A DNA stretch of 64,000 nucleotides, taken from assembly GCA_947095535.1 (NCBI GenBank), contig OX352773.1, forward strand, positions 37,903,398-37,967,397, given 5' to 3'. The notes below the pieces were generated by a model. That model did no database searches. It had not been told where the DNA came from and saw only the letters and a list, made by a program, of their open reading frames with translations. Origin of the DNA: Poecilobothrus nobilitatus. Taxonomy: Eukaryota; Arthropoda; Insecta; Diptera; Dolichopodidae. Positions 1 to 14,500 of the stretch are shown one piece after another; positions within the stretch are counted from its first letter, which is position 1, and every line of letters begins with the position of its first letter. The translations under genes and the position numbers were made by a program.

Positions 1-3000
1 AAAGTTATTACACCCTTAGAACTATGTTCCTACTCGTGTAAAAACAATCTAAGACAAAAAACGCATATTCTTTTTTTTAACGAATTAAATCACATATTAA
101 AGTATTTTTTTCCAATTTCAAATGTCCATTTTATGTTCTTTCATCATTGACACCTTTGCTCTTTCTTAAATCTTTAAAGATTTTGAAATAAATCTTTTTT
201 TTTTTTGTTTATTTTTATGTTGCCAGATATCTTCATCTTTTTATATTTATAATCTTTAACTAAGTCAAGATTTTTATTCAAATCATATGTATGTGTATAC
301 AATTAACGCAATCATATGTTAATTTTAAAAGTTTTAAATAATCCACACTACACTCTAATTTAAATTAAATGTTAAAAATCATTTTATATGACATCACAGC
401 TGATTTTAACATACAACACCTATAGAATAACATTGTCACTCGTTCAAAAAAAAAAAGGAAAACAATTAGTTTAAATCATAATTAACAACCTTTTAACAAC
501 CTGTTATAATATATTAATTGGTTAGGTATACGTATATATATATTTTTACAGAAGTTATTGAATTTTGTTTTCTTGAACTCACATTTTAATTATTACTTAA
601 GTAGTCTAATTTTTCAAAAAAAAAAAACATTTTTTTTTATTATAATATTCGTAACATTAAATTTCTTAATTTTTATATTTCATATAAATTAATTCTTCTG
701 TTTGGGTATTATAATTTAAATTTTGTATAGCAAGTCACTCTAAATTAAGACTCTTAAAAAATTGTTATATCATTCATACTTGCTTTTAAATATTATGGGA
801 TATTTTATTTTAATTCATAAATAATAATAATTTTATTAAATTATATCTGAAAATATTAAAAATAAAGAAAAAAAAAAAATTTGGCACAATATTTGATTGG
901 ATATAGGGTAAAGTACTTTATTACACGACATTCGAGATAATTTTTTCTAAAGTTTCTCAGTAGTCTGCAGTATAATATATCTTACTTTACCATCAACTAC
1001 CAAATCTTAAACTTGTTATAGTTCAATATGTAATGCAGTTATAAATTTTTAATGCTATAGGAATAAATTCAAATCCAAAAGACATTTTACAATTTAAATA
1101 TTTTTAGAAAAACTCCGAAAAAACATACACAAAGTCATATGTTAATTCAATAATGAGCCAGCTAAACATGAAAGGTTATTTTCATAAGGTATTGAAGCAT
1201 TAAACTAAATTCAATTAGATATTATAAGCAGGTAAATAAGCCATAACTATCAGCAGCCGCAGTCAAATCAATGTTCAAAATTTTGCATTTCATGTGAGTT
1301 AAGATTCTAGTAGTTACTTACTATTAAGGTTTTGACAGTGCAATAATTTTTATTTAAATGAAAACTTATTTTTATGACTATAATATCTACTTTAATTTTG
1401 AACAATAGTGTATGATTATAAATTGTCATCTGCAGTTAACTATATACAATCAATTACAATTATTTCTTGTAATTAAAAATCAGTCACAAAAAAGCACAGT
1501 TTGTTTCTACAATTCACCATAACTAAAATTTGTTTTATCAGCTAGTTAGCTGTTTATATTCAATCAAATAATGAATTAATTTTAAAGTAGGTATAATCAA
1601 TTAAACAAAATCATATACGATCAGCTGCAGTTGTATTATAAACGTTTAAGTAACAATGACAACTTTTTTTATTGACAATATTCAACATAATTAAATCTTT
1701 AAATTTATATTGTAGATCTTAAGATAAACCTTTTGAAATTTCATATTGAATAAGCACAAAAAACTAAAAAGAGCAAAAAAAAAAAAATTTTTTTAATTTA
1801 AAATGATAATTAAAGGTGCTTGTTTGGTGCGTAAATTGGCATTAATATTGTAGTTGTAAATTTTTCTGTTTTTATTTTTCTTTTTCTGAGTATTAACTGT
1901 TTGTTTTTAACAATTTCATTGATTTTATCGATTTTTTTTTTTTGTTTGTATTTTTGAGTTTTATTTAAAAATTTCCTCAAAATAAAAAATTTAACCTAAA
2001 AAATTTGAATTCAAGTATTAAAGTAGATTTGTTAAATTAAACAAATAAATAAAAAACAAAAAAAAAAATTTAAAAAAAAAAAGACATTTAGGAATTCCTT
2101 TAAATTACGGTCACCATAACCATTTCATGACATACTTAGATTATTATCGCATAATTTGAAATTTTCGGATTATTAAAGTGTTTAATTTTTTTTTTTGTTT
2201 GCATGAACTTGATGACAGTTGCCAGAAAATATTCCGATATTTACAGTTGCATAAAAAAAAGAATAATAACTCCTGGTATCGCAAAAATTCACAAAACAAA
2301 AAATTATTTTTTTTTTAAATAAAAAAGCAATAAACGAAATTAAGACTATATTTAAAATGGAAATATGACTTTGAATAGTTGTTTTATGTAAGTTTGACGA
2401 TTGAATGATACTTTGAAATACTCAGAACGCTGATATAAATTTAAAATAGCCCAAATTTTCATCTCAGTTTTTCACATTATTCTGACTAATATTTGGAATT
2501 AAAGCCTTACTTTTAAATTAAAATGATCTGTTTAGCTCTTATTTAAGACATATAACATTGACTAGCTGCTTGAATAAAATTTAATAAATATGAAAAGTAA
2601 GAAAATTAGATATATATACTTTTATCGAAATCAACATAATTAATTTTTAATGTTTCAGGAAGGGGTGTTACTGTTAAAACAATTTCCTTATAAAAAACAA
2701 AAATTATATTGAGATTTCCTAATCTTTCAACATGAAATCAACATTTTAATATTCTAGAACAAACAGGAACTGTAGTTTTATTTTTATTTATTCTGTTATT
2801 TTAAATATCCGTAGGTTTTTGCTGTTAAAGCAAAATTTTAAAAAATCCATTTGCAAAATTTGCAAAACACTGAAATCTTACAAATAAAATTTTAAATATT
2901 ATATTAATACTGCAGACAGAAAAGACAGAGCACCTTTAAAACAAAAATCAAACTACAAAATTAAAATCAAAAACAAGAAAAGAAACAAAAAACACTTTTA

Positions 3001-3281
3001 ATCCAAACCAACAAAAACTCTTACATAATCACGGTTTAAAAAAAAAAAATAAAATAACGAACCTTACTTACTTCCTGACCTCAAGTGAATCACTTTTAAT
3101 TTTTCTTCTTTTATTTTTTTTCTATCTCTACCTTCTTCTTTTTACCCTCAACCCAACAAACAACCTTATAAATTATTTTTTGGTTTTTTTTTTGTTTTGC
3201 TTTTATTTTTATTAATTTTAACCATTCATGATTGAAATTTCTGCACCAAATGTTGGTTGGATAGATTTAAAAAGTAAATAG

Positions 3282-3335
3282 ATGAAGAAGAAAAGAAAAA
3301 AGATGGAAAAGAAGAAGAGGAGAAGAAAACTTGAG
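3282..3335. repeat. Purine-rich tract
   Basis: Over 50 bases almost entirely A/G (GATGAAGAAGAAAAGAAAAA and on). A pyrimidine-rich tract of similar length at about 3103-3160 (CTTCTTCTTTTTACCC) is roughly its complement, so the two could pair. Confidence 0.7.
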
Positions 3336-6300
3336 ATAAAAACCAGAAAACACTAAAATTCATCCAACAATTGAAGTTGGCTCATATTTTATTATACAAA
3401 ACAAAAAAAACAAAAAGCAGAAAGAAAGAAAAATTAAAAATACTTTCACTCTTCATCATGCATCCAAGTTTTTAAATATTTTTTTCTTTGTTTTTATTAA
3501 TGGTATTATTATTATTAAATATATAGTCTTTCATTATATGTAGGGGTATTATTGTGTTAACAGTTTTTTTGGGTGATGTTTGGATTAAATATAAAATATT
3601 AAAAAAAAATCCGGAAAATATTTAAAAAAAAAAAAATTAGCCTCACCTAAATTATAATTCTTTTAAGGCTAGTTAAAGATGTTTAAAATTTTGAGCATTG
3701 TTTTTAAACTATAAAAACAATCAAAAAATGAGGTCAAAGAGTTCTTAATTGAAATCCTATAGATATAAGATATAAAATTGAATGCATTGCATAATAAAAT
3801 TGACTTTTACTTTTATTTTATAGTAAGGAGTTGTCAACATTTTTAATAATGATCATTTTAGGAATTTGTTTAGCAAAAAAATAAATTTTTACTTATAAAG
3901 ATTTATGTCATGGCAAAAGATGTATTCGTTAAATAAGATGACAGGTTTAAGTACCAATATGGCATACTATTTTCGTGTCTTTAACTATATGTTCTTGAAA
4001 AAGCTAGTAAAGGTAATATCGATATTAAAGAATGAACAAAATTTTGATAATTTACATTCTAACAATAATTGTAAGTTAGTTTTTAGTTAAATTGTTAACA
4101 AGTATAATAATGACGGAAGAATCAAAATGCAATTCAAATTACAAATTATGTGAAATCTGAAATTTATTAGAAATTATAAACATATAATGTATATGTATAT
4201 TACGACAAATGACTTTTAAAGTGCACATTGAGTTTCAAATTTAAGTTTCAATGAATTTAAAGTTCATTTTCATTAAAAATACCACTTATATATTTTAATC
4301 AATTTCAAATTCATTCTTGTACTCATTATCAAATTTTATTCTCACTAATTTATTTTATTTTATTTAAATTCGTTTAATTTAATACAACATTTTTATTTTT
4401 TGATTATGAAAAAACAGGTTCCCCACTTGAGTCTTTCGTTTAATTTTATTCTCAAAAATTTTATTTTTATTTGTTTTGATTTTTTCTTAAAAAAAAAAAA
4501 CATTAGTTTCTCCTTTTATAAAATTTATTTATTTAACTCCTTAATGAATTTCTTTGGTTTAAGTTTCCATATTAAGAATTCATAAGAAGTATTTATTATG
4601 CAAATAAAAAAAAAAGTGGTTTTAATTTCAAACAGAATCTTTTAAACACTGACTCATAAAACAAAACATTTCGTTTCTTTTTGATTTAAAAGCAATTCAA
4701 AATTCAAACCCAAACAAAAAATATTTAATTAATTTATCATGTTATAAAATTTTTTTTTAATAAGGTAAATACACTTTCGCTGTTATGAAACAAGTATAAA
4801 TTTTTTTTTTAACTTCAGGATACCGATAGGCAAAAACATAAAACAAAAAAACTATCAAATAAACTATCACAATTTTCACATCACTAAATGAAATACCCCT
4901 AAAAAATTTTAAAAATAGTTGACGACAGATCTTTTTCTTGATTTTTTGTTGCCGTCGTTATAGTCATTATCATCACACAAAAAAAAAATTATTTTATTAT
5001 TCATATCATTTGGAAGGTTACCTAATGAGTTAACCAAAAATATGATTGTAAATGATTTATTTTAAAGTAGCAGAAGCAGCACCAGTCAACACAATAATCT
5101 CCTACGATATTTTCAAAAAAAAAAAAGTATGAATCTAAAGATAAAAATATTAAAATAATAATAAAACCTATAGTTTTAATTTTTTTTTTGTAAAAATTCA
5201 CAGAGCACTAACGAACATCTACCACATTTAAATTTCTGACTTTCTTGTATTACTTACCTAAATCTGTGTATTTTTAAGATTTATTTTGTTTGCTTTGTAG
5301 TTTTTTTATAACGTGATTATTGTCAGTGTCAAATTGGTATTGCTTTACATGTGAATTGAATATTTCTCAGTTTATACCAATTAATTACACAAAAATATTC
5401 AAAAAATACAAAACAGCCAGCTACATCTATGTTATATTACGATTTTTTTTAATGAGTAGCCTAAAACAATAAAAACAAAATATGTAAACAAATATTCACA
5501 GACTAAAATTAAATCTGTCTCACCACACACATTTTTCCACATGTTAATTGCCTTTTAGTTACTTACTAACTAATCGTTGTGAAAAATAAACATATAATTT
5601 TATTTATTAATAATGGGGTTAGTGCTCATCCGACGTATGAAATCCATTAAATTATATTTAGTCAATTTTATATATGTACTTTAAAATTTAATTTTTTTTT
5701 TTCATTTTCATTATATTTAATTCCAATTAAAACTAAACAATATATTAATGAACTATTTAGAATTAGATTATATTTTTAAACATTTTGATATTTCATTCAT
5801 TTTATTACAATCTTCTGACAATCTACCGACAATAATGTTGTTAAAGAGCTTCTACTTTTCTCACAATGATTCGTCGGTCAAAAACTCTTATAAGTTACAA
5901 ATAAAACCGAAATCAAATTGATGTTAACTAAAAACTTTCTTTCAAATAATTGATAATATAATAAGCGAAAATAGGATCAAAAATTGCTTTTATAATTTTA
6001 AACTGAAAAATATTAAGTTAAGCTTAGAAAGCAATTTTGAAATGATTTGACTTAAGTATAAAATTCTTAAAAAAACGTTAATCTTTTTAATGACATTATT
6101 CTGGTATCAATTTTAAATATAATCAGAACCAAATGAAACTCTTATAACACGTTTCTAAAAATTTATTTCATAATCAAATTATCTTTATTACTTATTAAAC
6201 TTCTAAACTCTTAAGCAACAGACAACAAAACAAAACAAAAAAAAAAATAACCAAGCTTACATTTATCTAATAGAAAATTTTCAATTTCATTAAAAATAAA

Positions 6301-6846
6301 AATTACAACAGCTCTCATAACAGAAAATATTAAAAATCATCGTGAGTGAATTCAAAAGTGCATATTCATCGGAAAAATACCAACAAAATCAAAATATCAA
6401 TTCATTTCATTTTATTTTTTCGTTTTTATTTTTTTAATTCTTAATCGGTCTATGAACTATTTAACATCGCTATGAACATGCAGCGCATCATCATCAATAT
6501 AAATACCAATGTTTAAAAAAAAATCGCATGGTCTGCCATCATGGTCGTTCATAACTCGAAAGTAAATATAAAAACAGAAAAAAAAAATTTCACTTTCATT
6601 TGGAATGATAATTATTACAGTGTTTAAATAATAGTTAAAAAGAGAAACAAGATTTAATTGAAGGTTTTTGAATTTATATGCAAAGAAAAAGAAGGAAAAT
6701 GAAGGAGAAAAATAATATTATACCACATTGATGCATGCATGCATGTGCATTATTATCGCATCGTTTTGATGCAATTGCATTGTATCGTATCAAGACGCAT
6801 CGAATTCACGACATTTTATTTATTATGTTATTAGAGTGGAGTTTTT

Positions 6847-6935
6847 TCAGTTCTTCCTCTAGCTTTTTTCTTTTTTGTTTTTTTTCTTTTTGTTTTTTTT
6901 TTTTTTGTTTTTGTTTTATAATTTTATTTTTTGTT
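6847..6935. repeat. T-rich low-complexity tract
   Basis: T runs broken by single C or G over about 90 bases. The open frame across it reads as Phe/Ser/Cys runs and is low-complexity, not a gene. A short (TGCA)n lies just upstream at 6731-6750. Confidence 0.85.
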
Positions 6936-8064
6936 ACAACTATTTCAGTTCATTTCAGTTCATTTTCATTTCATGGTGTATGCTCTAATGAAATTTAAAG
7001 AAATTTAATACAAAAATTAGTTAATTCAACAAATAGTTTTATATTTTTATTGAAAAAGAATGTGTGTCTTTAGTCACATGCACATTAAATATAAACATAA
7101 ATAAAAATAAAACAAAAAATCTAGTTAAAAGAAAAATATTTATATAAGATTAATTTTAAATGAAATTTAATTATCCAATTGAGAATATTATTATAATCTA
7201 ACCTAATAAACGTTTTTGTCTGAAGTATCGAATGGTTAAGGTACATGTTCAAGTTGTCGGAAATATATTAATAAAATCTTAAATGCCGGTATGTGAAATC
7301 CAATTAAAAAAAAAGAATAATAAAAAAAAATCTGGCCCAAAATCCAAACGTATAATTTATTGTTCTTAAAACTTTAGTTTTTTTTAAACACTTTGTCGAT
7401 AAGACCTGCGAATTAATGAAATTTTGGGTCAAAAGAAGACGAAGAGAAGTTCTCCTATATAACAAATAGATAGATATTTAAGATTTTCAAAAAAATAAAT
7501 TATTAGTACCATAAAGAATTGGTTAAAGAATTTCTAAACAAACAAAAAATGTTTCACATTGAACTTTTTAATATAATAAGTAAAAGCATCAATTCCTGTC
7601 TTGTCATTATTTGCTTGGTAAAAATTAATTTTAAAATTTTTCTAGTAATTTGCTCTATTAATAGAGTATATAGTGCTTTACTAGAGTGCCTTAAAAGACT
7701 TCAAAATAAAAAGCAAATTAAACAATTATTATATAAAACCCACATAAACTGATATATGTACAATATAAGTACAAAGCCTATATTAATTGGAATTACAAAA
7801 TCGAAGGCGGTACTATAAAAATTTTATACCCAACAAAAATTGGTAATAGTGAAGAATTAGAACAGTATTTTTTTTACATTTTCATTTATTTTTTTTTTTT
7901 GTAGGTTTTTTTCCTAAAGGAGATGGGAATCTTCAAAAGACACCAAGAATGTCCCCCTTGGTAGTGTCAGATTCTTACTGACTAAACCCACCTCCTTCTT
8001 TAGCCAATATAATGGGATTAAACCCTTACCTGTGAACGCAGCATATTGGCTAGGGAGTAGGGAT

Positions 8065-8450
8065 AGGAACTATTATTATTACTATTTTGCTAACAATGAC
8101 TAAAACCGTCACAACAGTTACAACATATAGTAGTAGTATATAGTAACTACATGAGGTAATTATTGAAGGCAACCCCCACTGTCACTGTAGCAGTTACTAT
8201 TATTGGTTATTAGCATTATTAATATTATTATTATTTTACTACAGAGTCAGCGCCATCCGTGGATTACAACGTGCAGCAGTATATAACACCTTAATTGCAT
8301 GATATAACCAAAAATAGCGCCACTGTAGCAGCTAATATTATTATTACTATTATTATAATTATTGTTATCATTATTATTACTATTATTATTATTAATATTA
8401 TTAATGTTATTATTACTACTATTAATTATACGATATACATTATTACGATA
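8065..8450 (+). repeat. ATT/TAT-rich triplet repeat region
   Basis: Several interrupted (ATT)n and (TTA)n runs, densest at 8225-8260 and 8335-8430, lie inside the long SINE copy and are separated by higher-GC pieces (e.g. 8248-8330). Microsatellite growth within the element is the simplest reading. Confidence 0.75.
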
Positions 8451-8480
8451 TAAAACTACTACATATTTTTTTATTTATGA

Positions 8481-8551
8481 CCTGACCGAGGTTTGAACCC
8501 AAGACCCTTCGATTGAAAGGTTGGCGACTTAACCACTGCGCCATGAGTCAG
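8481..8551 (-). promoter_or_regulatory. tRNA-like head with Pol III A and B boxes
   Basis: On the minus strand: A box TGGCGCAGTGGTTAAGTCGCC-like (TGGCGCAGTGG) and B box GGTTCAAACC. CTGAC at the 5' end pairs with GTCAG at the 3' end as an acceptor stem, and a five-pair anticodon-like stem is visible. Because the same module heads another repeat copy and is followed by a SINE body and poly-A, I call it a SINE promoter rather than a functional tRNA gene. Confidence 0.7.
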
Positions 8552-11500
8552 ATAAAAAATTTGAAATTTTATTAACTTAATTTATAATATTTGTAAACTT
8601 TTACATTTTTTCTATCAAATTTTAATATTGTTTGTTAACTTTTTTTTGATATTATATTCACTTTCCTAGTCACAAACAAAAAACATAAAAAAAATTGTGT
8701 ACTAAAATATAATTATATTACAATTTTACAACATCCATTAAAAAAAAAAAACTATACTCCTAAACACAATTTGATTAAAACAAAACAATAAAAAACTTAC
8801 TTATAAAAGATTTTAAATTTTTTTTTTTTTTTATTTAAATTATGTTATCCATACATTTAATATTTAATTCAGCAATTTCTTTAATCTAAATTTTATACAG
8901 AAACTCATAATATATCTTATAACAACAAGTAAAATAAACATTTGAACTTTTGAAGTATGTTACGTATAATAATAGTGTCTGTAAAAATTATCATCATAAT
9001 ACATTTTTCTAGAGCTTTAATTTATAATCCAAAAAATAAGAATAAAACAAAAAATAATAATTAAATAGAAGCATAATATAAGTTATGTATGTATCTATTT
9101 GCAAAAAATGCTTTAAACAACATAACACTAAAACAACAATAGATTTGATTGCAACAAAATAGAGGGAGGGAAGGAGGGGTAATTGTAATGCAAATTTTCC
9201 ACAAAGAAAATTAAAAAAATTGAATTACATCGCGTGCATTAACACCTTACTGACTGTTATTATTATTTTCTTATTTCATATATTTATTTTAGTAATGCAA
9301 CTCTATTTGAAACACTATTTCTCCATATTTTTTTCATTTAAGTATATTTGTAGTATAAGTCAAAATGTGGATTAATAAACTTTAAAGGTTTTTTTTGTTT
9401 TTTGTTTTATTTTTGTTTTTTCTTAATCAAATATTTCATCAGAACAGACTTATAAAATACACCATATGAAAAAAACATATAAAAATCAGATCAAAAACAA
9501 AAACAAAAAAAAGCATACAGAAGAGAATTGAAAATTAATTGAAAATTCGTGATTACATAGTTTATTTTATTATTATTTCTTTTTTTTTTTATCAGGTGTG
9601 AATGAAATCAGGTGAATAATCTTAATTTAACAAACATATACAACATTTAAATAGCAAAAAAAAAAAAAAACAAAAGTTAGTTAACAACGCAATTAAAAAA
9701 TGTTTTTCAGCTCAATATGGTTTATACAACTATTTATTAACTATATATACTTTCCATTATGTTTTATTTGAACGACAGATTAAATTATATAATATAATGA
9801 ATGTATACCTAACTGTTTAACTGTGGGTCTAACTTGTCGACAAGGAGTGGGAAATTTAAAAACAAAATAAAAATGGGGATGAATGTTTACTATATCTACA
9901 ACAATAATGTTTATTGTCTTTTTATTCTACATATTTTATATATAGAATCTAAAATTTATTGAAACACATGAAATTATAGATTATATTTTATAATTTTGTA
10001 ATGTACGTATATAACATAATGAATTCTTATATGCTAAATTCGACCATTCTGAAAATTTCTCTAATTAATTGATTTTTGATACAAATATTTTATATGAAAT
10101 CAATATAAAAACTAGTCAATAACTAATTAACCTCTTGAAAAACTAAAAACTAAAACTAAAAAAAAAAATGTCATTACTTCCATTTACCATTATAAATTAT
10201 TTCACTAAGTTTTCACAAGATTTTGAAAAAAAAATTAAAAATATTTTATGAGAAAAAGGTCACCACATAAAAAAAATTATAAAAATTAGAAATTTTTTGT
10301 TGTCGGAAACTCAGTCTAGACTCAGTGTGTTTATAATTTGATTTAGGTTATGTACTCTTTTTTTTTTTTTTTTAATCAATTATTTTGTTTCGAACTCCTA
10401 GGTTTTTAGCTATTTCATTTATTTAGGGTAGGTATTTAATATTGACCCTTTTTTTTTATTAAAATTAAATTTTTATATTTTAAACTAATCGTTCTAATTA
10501 TCCATATGACCTTGGTTACTTATGTTTTATTGAAAAAAATGTTAAATAGTTGTATTTGGTTTAAAAACTACAATAATAACTAAAAGTAATGATTAGTACA
10601 AAACTATAGTAAATTAATGTTAGTTAGAATATTCATTTTGTTGAAATGCAACCTTAAACATTTGTACATTTCTGCAGAAAAAATTTAAAAAAAAAACTTA
10701 AAATGTCAAAAAATATTTTCCAAACTGTCAAAAAAATTTGTTTTATTTTTTTTTTTTAATGTTTCTCGTTTAAGTTTCCGAATACACCATAACGTTTTTT
10801 TACTTATTTCTTTTAATTAAATAAATATTGTAACTAAAATATACAAATTTGACATGATTAATTATAATCGTGTATAGTAATTCTTAAATTTTTTTTTTTC
10901 TTTTTCTTTTCCTAATGATATTTAAACCATTTTTAAGTCTGTTATGTAATCCTACAAAACATATTTAACATAAAAAAAATTTGTGCAAAAAAAAAAAAAA
11001 TTTAAAGTAAGGAAACTTTTTCTTAAATTTCACATGCACTCTTTTTTACCACATAACCACAACATCAACAACAACAACAACAATTAAAATTGAAATTAAA
11101 AGAAATTAACTTTTTTTTTTTGTTTTTTTTTTCTCTGAAATCTGAAAAGTCATAAATGACATAACATACACAAAAAAAAAAAAAAAATAAGAAAATGAAT
11201 TTGAAGATTGTAATTATTTAATTGACATCATAATTAATCTTAATTTAGGTGTATGTATTTTTAAATACCTTAAGAAAACTAAAAGATATACATACATATA
11301 TCTAAATGCAAAAGTATCTGATGAAGAAGTAAAATAGTATAACAGTATAGTAGAATATTAAACAATAACTGTAAATAAAAAATAAAATTTACTTTTAAAA
11401 ATTATCTTTTTAATTACACCTCCGTAAACTGTATATATTTTTTTTCTGTATACCTGTGTATAATTAGAAAATGATTGGGAATACATTTATATGTATGTAT

Positions 11501-14500
11501 GTAAGTAAAATTGATTTTACTATCTTTACCGTAAAATTTATATTGACTTTATAATATAATTGACTTTTTAATATAATATAAAAGAATTGGTTTATAAAAA
11601 ATTAAAATGACATTTAGTGTATTATAAGTTATAACATAACTTTTACAAAATAACGGAAGTTTTTGTATATCTCTATTTTTTTTTTTTGTTTTTTTTTTAC
11701 AATAATTATTAAGTAAAAGTGACAAATGACAAGTGCAAAAACAAAATGTCTTGTGATTAGGGGCAAAAAAAAAAACTAAAGTGACAGCATTAGTGTCATA
11801 TTAGGGCGTTAGTGTTATTTTACTTTGATTTTCCGACATTTACTATTAAATGACATATTGATGATACTTATATACTTCTTGATTTGGTCTTAAGATTTAT
11901 AATATTTTAATTGTTGTTTGTTAAAAAATGACAATATAAAATAATATCTATTATTTTTAAGTTATATATATATATGTATATATATCTATATATACATTCA
12001 TGTACGTTTTGTTATTATTCATTTGAATTTTTATAAAAAAAAAATTTTTTATACTTATATTATTTTATATATAAACTCAAAATATATAATTTTTTAAGTG
12101 GAAATTTATAACTTTCACTTTCACTAAATAAAAAACAAAATTAAAAAAAAAATAAAAAACAATTTAAAATCCAAATCAAATTTTATTAAATTTAAATTAA
12201 GTGCATTACTTGAATCAAAATTTTGTACAAAAAAAAAAAAAACAAAGTAAGGTTATTAAACTGATAAGAATTTTAAAACTATAAAATGCAAAATTAAAAT
12301 ATTCGGTTCACGTTAAAAAAAAAAAACAAAGTAAAAAAAAATAATTATGAGACATAAAAAATACTACCATTAAAAAAGTAAAATGTTTATTAATACTGAT
12401 AAGTGATAACAGAGATAACAAAAATTTAAAATTAATCAGTTAAATACATAACAAAAGTAATGCCGATATATCGATTTAAGTAGAATTAGGCATTAATTGT
12501 CAATTGAATGAACGTTTAAATAAAAATTTTCAATTATAAGGAATTGTCAGAAAAATGAAAGTCAAATATATGTATATAAAAAGCAAATTATATAACATTC
12601 TCATAAATTACTGTACTTAAAGTCATAAAAATAAAATTGTACATTAATTTAATTAAGTTTTAATTTTTTATATATTATTGAATTTCATTTAGTTGTAATA
12701 TAATATTTAATTAAAGACAAAAAAAGATTAAATATTTTTAAGTATAATGACAAATAATTGTTAAAAATTATATCAACAAATCAAAAAAAAAAAATTTTTT
12801 ATAAATTAATAAAAAAAATTAACTTTAAGTTAACGTTACGTCATCAAAATCTGTACGTAATAGATAATACACACGTACGTAATATTAAATATAGATTTAA
12901 TTTGTTAAATCGTTTTTAAAATGAATAAAATGTTGATTTATTAATCAAATATTTATAATAAATTTATTATATTTATCAATTTATTATTAATATCTACGTT
13001 ATTTTTCTTTAAATATTTCAAAAAAAAAAAATTAAAAAAAATTTTTTTAAAGACTATCTTTCGAAATATGTATTATTTAAAAAGAAAGAAAAATATATTT
13101 TATATCAGACTTTATATTTAAAAGTTCACAATATATTCAATATATTATGTTAAACTGCACAGTATAGGATTATATTTTCCATAAATTCAATCGCAAACTT
13201 ATTCTAAATTAACATAGCGCAAAGTTAAAAAGGAAAAACAACTGTGTCATTTTATACTTTAAATTTGATTTTTCCCCTCTTCTAGCAATAATTCTAATTT
13301 GTATATATAGAACACTTCGTATGCAATTGTTGATAATAAATAGTTCAAGTAATTGTTTCATAAACAAGTATTTCGCTTTTCCAATAACTTTATAATTGCT
13401 AATTATATGCGACGACAGTATTCTTGATAAAAACCTTCAATTCGACTTTTAAACGATAAATGAAGCTGAACGTAATCTAGCGCTTCAAAATCTCGTAAGT
13501 TTTTAAAATTTCATCGTCGTCAAGTTATCTCGAGTTTCATACTTAAATTTTCCAAATAAAAATAAAAAATTAATAAAAGAATAATTATTTTATGAGAATA
13601 TAACAAAAGAAAATTTTACTTTGGGTATAAGAGTTAGGCGCCAGCCTTACATAACGAAATTTTGAAATGCAAATTTTCATAACGAAAATATAATAAATTA
13701 CCATCCTCTGATAATATTGTACTTTATATAATATTTTTAAATAAACGCCATAATTTAAAAGTTAATTTTAAAATTGATTAAAACCAAAAAGGAAAAAGAA
13801 CTTAACAAAACCCATTTAAAGCGGCTGATTTAAAACAGAAATATTCTCATATTTTTTTTAATTAAATTGTTTATATATTTGTTTATATGTTTCACAATTT
13901 GTTTTCCTTTTTTTTTCTTTATTAAATGATATTTTATATATTTTTGTAAAATTTATATAAAATTTATATATAAAAAAAAAAAATACAAATAAAATAAATA
14001 TGAATATGAATTAATAATTTGTAAATCAAATAACGCATTAATTAATATTCGTTCCGGTCAATTTTTAGTGAAACAATTAAATTATAATTTTTATTTTATT
14101 ATAATATAAAATAAACACGCATAGTAATATAAAATTATAAAATTATTAATTTTTGCATTTACTCCCACAAACAAAAAAAAAAAAAAAAAAAAACAAACAA
14201 ACAATTGTATTATTTCCGATAAATTTAACACCATTAACGGCTATATATACCCATTTATTTATTTATTTATTATAATAGTTTAATTTTTACTTCTTTTTTT
14301 TCGTATATAATTTTGTTTTTTGTTTTTTTTTTTTTTTTTTATTATTTTGTTTAATATTGAATTAAAAACATATTCCATATACTTAATTTTTTTTTTTGTT
14401 TTTGAATTAAACAAGTTTTTTTTTATTTAATATGTTTGTAAAATAAAAATTACTACAAATAGTTATATATATTTATTATATAAATTATACATATTTTTAT

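Larger units (their letters stand above)
1..7886. other. AT-rich non-coding stretch
   Basis: No gene recognised on either strand. Holds many A and T runs of 9-14 bases, a short TA run at 527-543, the purine and pyrimidine tracts near 3.1-3.3 kb, and the T-rich tract at 6.85 kb. Intergenic or intronic. Confidence 0.6.
7887..8551 (-). mobile_element. tRNA-derived SINE (family A), long copy with ATT-rich insert
   Basis: Read on the minus strand, the element starts with a tRNA-like head (8551-8481), continues through a body that includes a conserved block (7925-7990, read on the plus strand as TGGGAATCTTC...CTGACTAAACCCA), and ends TTTAGGAAAAAAACC with a poly-A tail (plus-strand T run 7887-7900). 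A second copy at 56980-57164 has the same head and tail without the middle. The extra 450 bases here are rich in ATT/TAT triplets. No coding potential. Confidence 0.75.

Noticed and set aside
6735..6998. 87-codon plus frame with Ser/Phe/Cys runs
   Set aside because: Created by a T-rich low-complexity tract.
7519..7752. 77-codon plus frame with LLECLKRLQNKKQIKQL
   Set aside because: It faintly recalls the LQN(K)A.R.I block of LINE ORF2, but too short and AT-biased to support.
8481..8551. Functional tRNA gene
   Set aside because: The fold is imperfect, the anticodon loop lacks the usual T at position 33, and the module heads a repeat with a poly-A tail found again at 57 kb.
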